A program made the translations under genes and the position numbers. This document shows positions 34,937 to 43,630 of a stretch of DNA of 64,000 nt, one piece after another (the first letter of the stretch is position 1; every line of letters starts with the position of its first letter). The notes beneath the pieces were generated by a model. That model ran no database searches. It worked only from the letters and a program-made list of their open reading frames with translations, and was not told where the DNA came from. This stretch comes from Arenicellaceae bacterium (GTDB lineage Bacteria; Pseudomonadota; Gammaproteobacteria; Arenicellales; Arenicellaceae): contig JAQWNC010000002.1 of the NCBI GenBank assembly GCA_029246505.1, positions 1 through 64,000 of the forward strand, read 5' to 3'.

Positions 34937-37900
34937 CTAATGGAAGTCGCGTGAAACAACCGGTAAATCATTTAGATAATGGCTGCAATCTGCCAGATAA
35001 CCAGCAATTAAATGTAGTACGCCTTGTTGAACCTGCAATTGGCCTTTAACCAACAGTAAACGTGAGTAGAGTAATGGCTGGCGGTATTTTTTAGCAATAG
35101 CAGGCCATACGATTACATTTAGAATGCCATACTCATCCTCTAATGAGATGAATACCACACCAGAGGCAGTGCCTGGACGCTGTCTACCAATAACTAAACC
35201 TGTGCAGCTAACATAACTTCCATTTCGTGCCTGCCAACATTGCGATGAGTGGAGGTAACCGAGAGACTGAAAAGATTCTCGTAGTAAAGCCAGAGGGTGA
35301 GACTGCAAACTAAATCCTGTGCTTTGGTAATCTTTAATCACTTCTTCACCAATACCAGGCTTGCGTAATAACGGCGGCGCGTCTTTTCTATAGCTATTTT
35401 GTAGCAAATCGTCATCAACTCCGGTTGTTAGTTTAGTGATATCCCATACCGCCTGATGGCGATGCCCGCTAACCTCTTTTAAGGCATTCGCCGACGCTAG
35501 TGCCTGTAAATCACGCTGTGGAAAATGATGGTTATGTAAATCTCCTGCGGTAATTAATTTGCCCTGCCCATATAACTTACGCCGTAAATTAATAATGCGG
35601 CCTATCGACTTTTTAGACAGCCCCTTAATTTGGCGCAAACCTAAACGAACAGAAGATTTATCAGGAGAGCTATTAGAAGAACTATCAAGAAAGTTATTAA
35701 GAGAGCTATCCGGTTGTTCAACAGAGGTTTTGACCAACTGATTGTCTTCATCGCTGTGCCGAATATCCGCAGGAAGAATTTTGACACCTTGTCGGCGCGC
35801 ATCGTAAATCAACTGCCCGGGGGCATAAAACCCCATTGGCTGGCTATTTAATAAAGCACAGACGAATACCTCCGGGTAATAGCATTTAAACCATGAAGAA
35901 GCGTAAGCCAATAAGGCAAAACTAGCGGAATGTGATTCGGGGAAACCATACTCGCCAAAGCCTTTGATTTGACGAAATATCTGTTCGGCAAACTCTATCG
36001 GATAGCCATTATCAGTCATCCCTTGGATAAGCTTATGTTCAAACTTTTCTAGCCCCCCGCGGCGCTTCCAGGCCGCCATGCTGCGCCTTAGATTATCAGT
36101 CTCCCCTGCACTAAACCCCGCTGCTACCATGGCCAACCGCATCACCTGTTCCTGAAATATTGGTACACCGAGTGTGCGTTCTAGTACCGCCTTTATCTCA
36201 TCATTGGCATAGCTCACCTTTTCGAGGCCGTTACGCCGTGATAGATAAGGATGCACTATATCGCCCTGTATTGGCCCTGGCCTGACAATAGCGATTTGAA
36301 TAACCAGATCGTAGAAGTTAGCTGGCTTAAGGCGTGGTAGCATCGACATCTGTGCCCTTGATTCAATCTGGAATACGCCAACGGTGTCACCTCGTTGAAT
36401 CATTTTATAAACCATCGGGTCCTCAGCTGGAATATCTGATAGTTGCCAGGTTTTACTGGTCATTTGTGACAAATAATTCAAACCACGACGCAACATCGAC
36501 AACATACCCAAAGCTAAAATATCGACCTTGAGTAAGCCCAATGCTTCTAAATCATCTTTTTCCCATTGAATAACCGTCCGGGCTGGCATGGCAGCATTCT
36601 CTACTGGCACTAAATCCGAAAGCGTATTTCTGGCAATTACGAAACCGCCCACATGCTGGGATAAATGTCGTGGAAAACCGATTAACTGCTTGGTTAAATC
36701 TAACCACTGATCTAGCGCTAATTGGGCTGTTGATAAGCCAATTTGTTTGAGCCCTTCATTGGCATCAGAAGACAAGGTTTCCTTTTCGCGCCAGCGACTA
36801 TGAACTGATAAACGATCAATTGTATCGGCTGGTATACCAAATACCTTGCCAACCTCACGTAAGGCGCTTTTAGTTCGGAAAGTAATAACGGTTGCTACTA
36901 GCGCCGCACGATCCCGGCCATATCTTTTATAGATGTATTGAATAATCTCTTCGCGTCGCTCATGTTCAAAGTCGACATCAATATCTGGTGGCTCTTGTCG
37001 TTCCCGAGAAATAAAACGTTCAAACAACAGGCTCATCCGTACTGGATCAACTTCGGTAATATGCAAACAAAAACAGACGACCGAGTTTGCAGCCGAACCT
37101 CTACCCTGGTGTAAAATACCTTGTCTGCGGGCAAATCGAACGATGTCTTCAACGGTTAAAAAGTAATGCTCAAATTTCAGCTCTTTTATTAATGCCAACT
37201 CATGAGTTATTTGTGTTCTAACACGTGTAGGCACACCTTGTGGCCAACGTTTTGATGCACCCTGCTCAGTTAAACTAGTTAACCAGGAAATTGCGCTATA
37301 ACCCTCAGGTACTAATTCTGCCGGGTATTCATAACGTAATTCATCAAGTGAAAAATGACACTGAGCGGCAATCTCTACCGTTTGCTTTAGCCATTCAGGC
37401 GGATATAGTACCTTGAGGTAAGTTCTAGAGCGTAAGTACAATTCAGCATTTTTATGTCCACGATAACCTAACTCAGATAACAAACACCCATGGCGAATAG
37501 CATCGATTACATCTCTTAATGCGCGCCGTTCACGATGATGCATATGCACATTACCGCTAGCACAAATGGGTACGCCAGAGCCAAGTGAGAGCTGCTTGAG
37601 GCGCTGCAGTTGCTTAGATTCCTCGAACTGTAAACTACGTTCAGCAGCCAACCATAAGCGCCCTGTGGCGTATTCTTTTAGCCAGCTCAGGTCTGGGTAC
37701 TGACGCATGCCATTCGGTAGATAAAGTAGTAAACACTCAGAGGTTTGGTGTTGCTGTAATTGTTCACGGCTCAGTTTATAACTACCTTTACTGGCATTGC
37801 GTCGTGCCAGACTAATTAGTGAGCATAATTGCTGATAGCCTTTTCTGGAACGTGCCAGCAACACCAGCCCAAGCGTGCTATCCAAATGAAATTCACTACC

Positions 37901-38098
37901 AATCAATAATTGAATATCTAAAGTCTTAGCCGCTACATGCGCTTTAACAACACCGCTAACACTGCACTCATCAGTAATGGCTATGGCTCGATAAGCCAAC
38001 TCATGAGCACGTTCTACCAGTTCATCCGGGTGTGAGGCACCACGTAAAAAAGAGTAATTACTAATGGTGTGTAACTCGGCATAGTCAGGTAGGGTCAT
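34937..38098 (-). CDS. dnaE2: Error-prone DNA polymerase DnaE2 (ImuC)
   Basis: This 1053-residue alpha-subunit-type polymerase has an N-terminal PHP domain (YAELHTISNYSFLRGASHPDE), the catalytic aspartates in PDIDVDFEHERREEII, the palm and fingers (HVGGFVIA, VFQIESRAQMSMLPRL), a helix-hairpin-helix region and a C-terminal OB fold (VSCTGLVIGRQRPGTASG). Its length and lack of the DnaE C-terminal extension fit DnaE2. It works with ImuA and ImuB as the SOS mutasome for lesion bypass. It lies 71 bp after imuB in the same direction. Confidence 0.95.
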   Translation of the reverse strand: MTLPDYAELHTISNYSFLRGASHPDELVERAHELAYRAIAITDECSVSGVVKAHVAAKTLDIQLLIGSEFHLDSTLGLVLLARSRKGYQQLCSLISLARRNASKGSYKLSREQLQQHQTSECLLLYLPNGMRQYPDLSWLKEYATGRLWLAAERSLQFEESKQLQRLKQLSLGSGVPICASGNVHMHHRERRALRDVIDAIRHGCLLSELGYRGHKNAELYLRSRTYLKVLYPPEWLKQTVEIAAQCHFSLDELRYEYPAELVPEGYSAISWLTSLTEQGASKRWPQGVPTRVRTQITHELALIKELKFEHYFLTVEDIVRFARRQGILHQGRGSAANSVVCFCLHITEVDPVRMSLLFERFISRERQEPPDIDVDFEHERREEIIQYIYKRYGRDRAALVATVITFRTKSALREVGKVFGIPADTIDRLSVHSRWREKETLSSDANEGLKQIGLSTAQLALDQWLDLTKQLIGFPRHLSQHVGGFVIARNTLSDLVPVENAAMPARTVIQWEKDDLEALGLLKVDILALGMLSMLRRGLNYLSQMTSKTWQLSDIPAEDPMVYKMIQRGDTVGVFQIESRAQMSMLPRLKPANFYDLVIQIAIVRPGPIQGDIVHPYLSRRNGLEKVSYANDEIKAVLERTLGVPIFQEQVMRLAMVAAGFSAGETDNLRRSMAAWKRRGGLEKFEHKLIQGMTDNGYPIEFAEQIFRQIKGFGEYGFPESHSASFALLAYASSWFKCYYPEVFVCALLNSQPMGFYAPGQLIYDARRQGVKILPADIRHSDEDNQLVKTSVEQPDSSLNNFLDSSSNSSPDKSSVRLGLRQIKGLSKKSIGRIINLRRKLYGQGKLITAGDLHNHHFPQRDLQALASANALKEVSGHRHQAVWDITKLTTGVDDDLLQNSYRKDAPPLLRKPGIGEEVIKDYQSTGFSLQSHPLALLRESFQSLGYLHSSQCWQARNGSYVSCTGLVIGRQRPGTASGVVFISLEDEYGILNVIVWPAIAKKYRQPLLYSRLLLVKGQLQVQQGVLHLIAGYLADCSHYLNDLPVVSRDFH

Positions 38099-38169
38099 TA
38101 TTTATTAGGCAAGGCCCAAGTGTTATTTTTCTATTATTAATTTTGTAAGTTATGGCTTTGAATAAAAAG

Positions 38170-39900
38170 TTAAGCAAACAATCCATGTAGAAACCAATGC
38201 TGGTTTTCCAGATCACGATAAACCCATACATGTCGCGACTGGGTATCTTGCATAACGTAATAGTCACGTCGCATGTCAACCCCATCCCACCAGCCACTTT
38301 CGATACGCTCCGGGCCAGAAATTCGCTGGTAACTTGCAGGCCAACCGCTGAGTAGCTTATCCAGACGTTGAGCCTTATTGAGTAGCCAGCAAGGCCTTGA
38401 GCCAATTAAGTTATTAGAGGCTAATTGAGATTTGTCTGAAACGGCCTTCGGACATTCAGGTCGGTGAGATAAAGCATCTTCAGACGAAAATAAAGTCAAC
38501 TGTTTTTCTGGTCGGTGGTCTGCCTGCGTATTTAAAAAAAACAAATGACTCTCACCGAGGCGAATAGATAATTCAGCGAGTGTCGTCGACCAATCATCAC
38601 ATCCAGCGAGCGATGATTGTCGAAATAAATCTAGATTTTGTAAATGAGCAGGGTAAACATGCTGGCTATGCAATTGCAGTCGATTTACCGGCTCTACCAA
38701 TACTTGACGTTCCAGGTAAAGATTAAGTAGCGGTAGCCATTGAGATTTATGTGCATTGCCCTGCCGGTTGCCAATATTCATACGTTCAATAACACGATTA
38801 TTGTGCAGAAAAACAAATTCCATTTGACTCGTCACAGCATTAATTGTTCCCAACCAATCACACAATTGCTCTAACAAATGTTCACAGCCGTAGCTTAGCC
38901 ATTGACGACTATCAGTTTCTGTTTCTAGATCCAGCGATTGTGAAAAACAGGGCTTACTCTCATGCGCTGGCCTTACATCTATAGCCTTCCCTTGTATACG
39001 CTCCAATAAGGTAATAAAGTTATCACTAAAACGTTCCTTTAAGCCTGATAAAGGTAAGCGCCACAGGTCTTGTAGGTTATCGACGCCCATGTCGTGAAGT
39101 TGCCGAAAGCTACGTTTGGCATTTTTAACCACACCAGCTAATGGTAAATAGCTCACAGGTAATGAGCTCAGGGCTGTTTTAATCGCCGCTATTTCAGTGA
39201 TCAAAGCCGGCTGCCCCGCACGAGCCAGAATTAGACTGGCTTCTGGTGTAGGCGTTCCTGCTAGTATAAAACAGGGGCTTTCACTTGCTTCTTTTTGACC
39301 TTTTGCGTTGCTTGTTAAAAAGCTGTGTAAGGAATGCTGTAGGGAGTCATACAACGCAGCTAAACCACCGAATAAATTTATGCTATCGCGCACCTCAAGC
39401 AAAATAGCATCAGGCAGTTCTACATGAACCATAGGCGTAAATACCTGTAAATTTTCAGCCAAACTAATGAGGTGCTGCCGCTCTTTATCTGGCTGTCGCT
39501 CACGAACCTGTAATTCGGAGCATAAGGCCTGCGCTGAAAGCAGTTTCATACCTGCTGTAATACCGGCCTCAAAAGCAAATTCACAGGCTGCGTAAACAAT
39601 AGACTGGCCGCGCTTTTGTTCGATAACCAGCCTTGGTTTGCCTGAATCTGAACCTAAATTTAAGCCGATATCATCCCAATCACAAACTGCTAAACAAACA
39701 TCCGGCAGATAAACGGCTAACCAAACAGCTTGTGTCGATGAGACATTATCGGGGTTTACCTGGTCGGCAGACGATAGACCAGCAGTCTTAATACTTGTTA
39801 TACCCGGCGATAAATGCGGGTGGTCAAGCCTGTGTTTGAACCTACTGGGTTTACTAGCGTCTGTTAATGCCAGTTCAGTTGAACGGATACTTCGCCGCAT
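38170..39900 (-). CDS. imuB: ImuB, Y-family polymerase-like mutasome subunit
   Basis: This protein of up to 576 residues contains the ImuB core (WLAVYLPDVCLAVCDWDD, then the Y-family palm and little-finger-like parts; LADSL-type leucine-rich stretches; LWRLPLSGLKERFS). ImuB is a catalytically dead Y-family homologue that bridges the clamp, ImuA and DnaE2. ATG 39900 gives an N-terminal extension of about 60 residues before the core and overlaps imuA by 37 nt, so the true start may be a non-ATG codon further in. C-terminal IWKG-like motif not checked. Confidence 0.9.
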   Translation of the reverse strand: MRRSIRSTELALTDASKPSRFKHRLDHPHLSPGITSIKTAGLSSADQVNPDNVSSTQAVWLAVYLPDVCLAVCDWDDIGLNLGSDSGKPRLVIEQKRGQSIVYAACEFAFEAGITAGMKLLSAQALCSELQVRERQPDKERQHLISLAENLQVFTPMVHVELPDAILLEVRDSINLFGGLAALYDSLQHSLHSFLTSNAKGQKEASESPCFILAGTPTPEASLILARAGQPALITEIAAIKTALSSLPVSYLPLAGVVKNAKRSFRQLHDMGVDNLQDLWRLPLSGLKERFSDNFITLLERIQGKAIDVRPAHESKPCFSQSLDLETETDSRQWLSYGCEHLLEQLCDWLGTINAVTSQMEFVFLHNNRVIERMNIGNRQGNAHKSQWLPLLNLYLERQVLVEPVNRLQLHSQHVYPAHLQNLDLFRQSSLAGCDDWSTTLAELSIRLGESHLFFLNTQADHRPEKQLTLFSSEDALSHRPECPKAVSDKSQLASNNLIGSRPCWLLNKAQRLDKLLSGWPASYQRISGPERIESGWWDGVDMRRDYYVMQDTQSRHVWVYRDLENQHWFLHGLFA

Positions 39901-40580
39901 TGGCTCTTAAGCTTTCTAAAATGAACGGCTAAACCACTTTGGTTTGCTTTTAACTGTAAGCGTATGCTCAGTGGTAAAGACGACTGGTCGTTTAACGAGC
40001 GTGTAAAAACAAAGCCATGTGAGCCACCCGCTTGTGCTGCGATATGTAAGCGGCGTGCCTGCTGAAAATTAAGTTTTCCCCAGAATAAAACCGCACCAAC
40101 ATCGCCACAACGCAACAGCTTTTCTGTACTCCAGAGTGTGTCTAACATTTGTTCTGTCTGAATCCACACTAGTTGTTCGAGGGCTATACCTGCTTGTAGC
40201 ATTGCTGGTGCATAAGGCGTCATTGGAGGCGCTACTAGTGCAATGCGCTTGCCCCGTGCAGCCAGTTCGGCCAAACAAGGCATTAGTAAACGTATTTCTC
40301 CTTGGCCCCACTCAGGTACGGCGATCTCGGTTAATTCAGATGCAGGCCATCCACATGAAGGCAGCAGAGCATCAAGCACCGCGTAGCCCGTACTGACGGA
40401 GCTAACTGAAGAGTCAACCTGAGAAGCGTCTTTTAAACCTTGCTTATAAGATTTATATACTGGTACCTTATAGCGATGTCCTTTCCAAATGTCGGCGCGA
40501 TCCAAACAGGCATCCAAACTAATTCTTTGGCTTCCTTGTCGTTCCAGTTGCTGCTCATTTTCACTAAATAGCTTACCCAT
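39864..40580 (-). CDS. imuA: ImuA, RecA/SulA-like mutasome subunit
   Basis: This 238-residue protein matches ImuA: an N-terminal RADIWKGHR-type motif, STGYAVLDALLPSCGWPASELTEIAV and GQGEIRLLMPCLAELAARGKRIALVAPP. ImuA binds RecA and helps target the DnaE2 polymerase. It is the first gene of imuA-imuB-dnaE2 and lies 115 bp downstream of a LexA box. Confidence 0.92.
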   Translation of the reverse strand: MGKLFSENEQQLERQGSQRISLDACLDRADIWKGHRYKVPVYKSYKQGLKDASQVDSSVSSVSTGYAVLDALLPSCGWPASELTEIAVPEWGQGEIRLLMPCLAELAARGKRIALVAPPMTPYAPAMLQAGIALEQLVWIQTEQMLDTLWSTEKLLRCGDVGAVLFWGKLNFQQARRLHIAAQAGGSHGFVFTRSLNDQSSLPLSIRLQLKANQSGLAVHFRKLKSQCGEVSVQLNWH

Positions 40581-40610
40581 ACCAGCCCTCTTTATATATG
40601 CTCATGTTTT

Positions 40611-40678
40611 CCAGTACTATCTGGTTCTTTCCAAAAGTCCTGAGACTAGGGAACCTTGTTCTATCCAGTAGTATCTGA
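40611..40678. repeat. Imperfect direct repeat pair upstream of imuA
   Basis: CCAGTACTATCTGG (40611-40624) and CCAGTAGTATCTGA (40665-40678) are 14-bp direct repeats differing at two positions, about 54 bp apart, between the imuA start and the LexA box. Possibly a second regulator's sites or duplicated promoter DNA. Confidence 0.35.
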
Positions 40679-40695
40679 TCTAAACGCCAAATATA

Positions 40696-40711
40696 CTGTA
40701 TAGATTAACAG
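40696..40711. promoter_or_regulatory. LexA (SOS) box
   Basis: CTGTATAGATTAACAG fits the gammaproteobacterial LexA consensus CTG-N10-CAG with an AT-rich centre. TATATT beside it on the minus strand and TATTAA on the plus strand are possible -10 elements. It lies between imuA (minus) and the uncharacterised gene at 40771 (plus), so LexA could repress both. Confidence 0.8.
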
Positions 40712-40770
40712 TATTAATGTCTAGTGAAAGCAATAGTAAAGGGTAAAATAAGAAAAGGTGTCGATGACAA

Positions 40771-41271
40771 ATGAAAACAATACATGTAGCCGACATGATG
40801 CAAAAGGATTACTCATATTGCCTTTTGGCGCCGATGGGAAAGAACTTTGATCCCAAATTCACACCAGAGTTAACCCCTAAAAAAATGCTTCAGTTAGGTG
40901 TGTTTGGAGGGAAGTATTTGAATGACTGTAAACAGGAATTTCCTGATAACTGGTTCAAAAATGCAAAATTAAGCAAACAAAAAGATATAAGTCTAAATTA
41001 CTTTAAAGTTGATGCATCACTACCATTGAGTGAATGGGAGAGAAAAGGATGGATCCACCATCAGGATCCCCGAGGATGGTTTCAATGGTATTGTAGATAT
41101 TACATAGGACGACGAACCTTGGACGAAGACTCTTATCAGATAAAACGTTGGTTTGCTTTTAGGCGTCATGTAGGTGCGATTAAAAAGTACTGCGAACGAT
41201 ATGATTTTAATTGTAGAAAGAAACAGAGGCAGGCCTTGTTACATTGGGCATACGATTCTCGAAATCTATAG
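40771..41271 (+). CDS. Conserved uncharacterised protein (GWFQWYCRYY family)
   Basis: This 166-residue protein contains GVFGGKYLNDCKQEFPDNWF, WERKGWIHHQDPRGWFQWY, YIGRRTLDEDSYQIKRWFAF, HVGAIKKYC and a C-terminal CRKKQRQALLHWAYDS. I recall similar proteins in bacteria and fungi, without an assigned function. It is rich in aromatic and basic residues, as nucleic-acid-binding proteins are, has four well-spaced cysteines and no signal peptide. Its start is 60 bp from the LexA box and divergent from imuA, so SOS control is plausible but unproven. Confidence 0.75.
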   Translation: MKTIHVADMMQKDYSYCLLAPMGKNFDPKFTPELTPKKMLQLGVFGGKYLNDCKQEFPDNWFKNAKLSKQKDISLNYFKVDASLPLSEWERKGWIHHQDPRGWFQWYCRYYIGRRTLDEDSYQIKRWFAFRRHVGAIKKYCERYDFNCRKKQRQALLHWAYDSRNL

Positions 41272-41716
41272 TAAGCACTGGACAGATTATTTCACTTTGA
41301 TACTCGGTATTCGTCTATACGCCTTACAATAGCTTAGGGGATACCTTAATAGCAGAGGACCACTTGGGTGAAGTTGATGAGAAATTGAACGCAAAGCAGT
41401 ACTAAGGTTTTGTGAGTTATATAAAAGAACTCGGTGGCAAATAAAACTTAAATATATTTGTCACCAACCCTTTATTTTTACTAACTATTTATAGCTACTA
41501 CTCTTAATAAAAATACTCCAATAATAGTTCGTGTTACTCGATCACCGCCCCTTCATTACTATTCATTGTTGTAACCTTGATGAGTAACAGTCTATGGATC
41601 ATAAGTTATAGCTATTAAAGAGTAAGAATTTCTTCCCTAAAAATCTAAACATCACCTATATTATAAATTGATCCAAAGATATTAAATTTACTATTATCAA
41701 CTAAGGACAACAGAAT
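41272..41716 (+). other. Intergenic region with a possible gene remnant
   Basis: Most of this 445-bp AT-rich stretch shows nothing. One frame at 41301-41444 reads protein-like (YTPYNSLGDTLIAEDHLG, then EVDEKLNAKQY, a TAA at 41403, then GFVSYIKELGGK and a stop). It looks like the tail of an unidentified dead gene. The distal part holds the GST promoter and its AAGGA ribosome site. Confidence 0.3.
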
Positions 41717-42337
41717 ATGCCTCAATTTAAACTAGTTTATTTTGATTTTAACGGTGGCCGCGGCGAGCCGGCCCGCTTAGCCATGCATATTGGTGATATT
41801 GAATTTGAAGATTTTCGATTTACCTTCGAGTAGTTTCCTGAAGTTAAAAAGACTACACCGCTAGGTCAGGTACCTACTCTATTTATTGATGGCAAACAGA
41901 TTACTCAAGGCAATGGTATCAACCGCTATATAGGAAAAATAGCAGGTCTTTATCCTGAAAACCTAATGCAGGCTTTGCTTTGTGATGAAATAATGGGTGC
42001 ATTAGAAGATGTTACTAACAAGTTGGTTGGAACCTTTGGGCTTGAAGGCGACGCACTTAAACAAGCTCGAGAGGAATTATCGGCTGGCCCAATAATGCAA
42101 TATCTAGAATGGGTTGCAGATCGTCTGGCTGAGCAAGGTGGCAAATATTTTGTTGGGGGTACGTTATCTATGGCGGACCTTAAAGTCTTTTCTTGGGTAA
42201 AAGGTCTAAATTCTGGCCGGCTGGATCACATCTCTAATTTACTGGTTAAAGAGGTTGCTCCAACATTACAGGCTCACTGTGATCGGGTTGCTCAATTACC
42301 GAAAATCGCCTCGTATTACGCGTCTCAGCAGGTTTAA
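41717..42337 (+). pseudogene. Glutathione S-transferase interrupted by one in-frame TAG
   Basis: From ATG 41717, with AAGGA upstream, the frame reads MPQFKLVYFDFNGGRGEPAR, a sigma-class-like GST start including the catalytic Tyr region. A TAG follows at codon 39 (41831-41833). The same frame then continues FPEVKKTTPLGQVPTL, the C-terminal helical domain and WVKGLNSGRLDH to TAA at 42335. Everything except that codon looks intact; Glu or Gln is expected there, each one base from TAG. Either a very young pseudogene, a sequencing error or readthrough. A restart at ATG 41966 would lack the glutathione site. Confidence 0.8.
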
Positions 42338-42418
42338 ATAGAGTACTGGCTGGGCTCTTCATCTGTTATGAAGCAATCACCTCTCGAGTTAAGCCACTGA
42401 GTGGCAGATAAAAATACT

Positions 42419-42574
42419 CTAGCTAATTGTACAACTCATACCTTGACCAGAACACATTAGTGATTTGATTTTTCCATGTTCGTTAGGGCATTTTGAAATC
42501 TATACCTCTGAACCATCTTCTTTTGTCAAACTGTCATTAACCAATGGCGTATCACATTTTGCGCACGTTGCCAT
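42419..42574 (-). pseudogene. Small zinc-ribbon protein interrupted by one in-frame TAG
   Basis: The minus strand from ATG 42574 reads MATCAKCDTPLVNDSLTKED, then GSEV, a TAG at 42500-42502 (codon 25), then ISKCPNEHGKIKSLMCSGQG and MSCTIS with a stop at 42419. The cysteine pairs CAKC, KCP, and MC/SC are typical of small zinc-ribbon proteins with the SLTKEDGSEVQISKCP-type core. The TAG replaces what is probably a CAG glutamine. It lies immediately beyond the similarly broken GST gene, on the opposite strand. The remaining 266 bp to the peroxiredoxin gene show nothing else. Confidence 0.65.
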
Positions 42575-42840
42575 TACATCTTCCTCAGTTTTTATCGTTA
42601 TTAAATATTTTCTCTTTTGCAGTAAACATTGTTATATAAAAAATTTAACCCACTGGATGGATTGTATCCTTAATGATCATATAACGCCCTTTAGTTTGAA
42701 TAAAATATGGTGTTAGATCTTGTGTTGCGCAAACGGTCTATATTTCTACCTATATATAAAAAGACAGGGCGCAACCCTAATAGTTGGCCCTGCCAATTTA
42801 TTTCAAATTTTTATTTAGAAGGTGATCTATACCCTAACCA

Positions 42841-43326
42841 CTATAGCGTTGCTAACATGGACTCGGCACTGCTTACAGTGATTTCACCAGCTGGCTCGAG
42901 ACCTATGTGGGATATAACGCCATCTTCAATAATCATTGCGTAGCGTGATGATCGATTACCCAATCCTGCTGCGTTTAGGTCTTTAGTTAAACCTAAGGCC
43001 ATAGCAAGTTCACCACTACCATCGGCCAGCATCATGATATTTTCAGCGTTTTGGGATTTACCCCACGCGCCCATAGTCCAGGCATCATTAACGGATACAC
43101 AAATAACCTGATCAACACCTTTGGCTATTATGTCGTCATAACTAACAACGTAGCCTGGTAAATGAGTAAGACTACATCCGGGTGTGAAGGCACCGGGAAC
43201 AGCAAACATTACGACCTTCTTGCCTGCCAATACTTCTACTAAATTAACTGGAGTTGGTGCTCCCTCGTCATTAAGTACTCTTAGGGTATCCACAGATGGG
43301 ACCCGATCTCCTACGTTTATTGCCAT
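42841..43326 (-). CDS. Peroxiredoxin, Prx5 type
   Basis: This 161-residue thiol peroxidase reduces hydroperoxides. It starts INVGDRVPS and has the peroxidatic cysteine in FAVPGAFTPGCSLTHLPGY, followed by VSVNDAWTMGAWGK and RYAMIIEDGVI, matching the Prx5 / hybrid Prx-glutaredoxin peroxidase domain. No glutaredoxin domain is fused, so reduction must come from a separate partner. Transcribed alone. Confidence 0.94.
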   Translation of the reverse strand: MAINVGDRVPSVDTLRVLNDEGAPTPVNLVEVLAGKKVVMFAVPGAFTPGCSLTHLPGYVVSYDDIIAKGVDQVICVSVNDAWTMGAWGKSQNAENIMMLADGSGELAMALGLTKDLNAAGLGNRSSRYAMIIEDGVISHIGLEPAGEITVSSAESMLATL

Positions 43327-43630
43327 ATCATTTCTCTATAAAACTCAGTGTGGAAAGAGAAGCAATACTAACAGAGCATCCCGCAGGTAAAAAATAATTA
43401 AACCCTATTTACCACTACTCCGGTGGAGGTTACTTAAAGCAACGCTTATTAGTATTTTTTATTGTAGACTGAACTTGAACTGTTTGAGGACACCAATTGA
43501 ACTGGTTTTCATGCAGAGTTTCTTATTCCACGTAGCTTACTGCACGGGGCTTCTACTTGTTTCGCCAGTAAAATCAGTGGGGATTTTCTATGACTATTTA
43601 ACGGTTAATTAACGGCTATGAGAAGAGTTT
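43327..43630. other. Intergenic region, nothing recognised
   Basis: About 304 bp between the fadJ stop and the peroxiredoxin start. It should hold the peroxiredoxin promoter; no hairpin, operator or gene remnant is evident. Confidence 0.4.
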
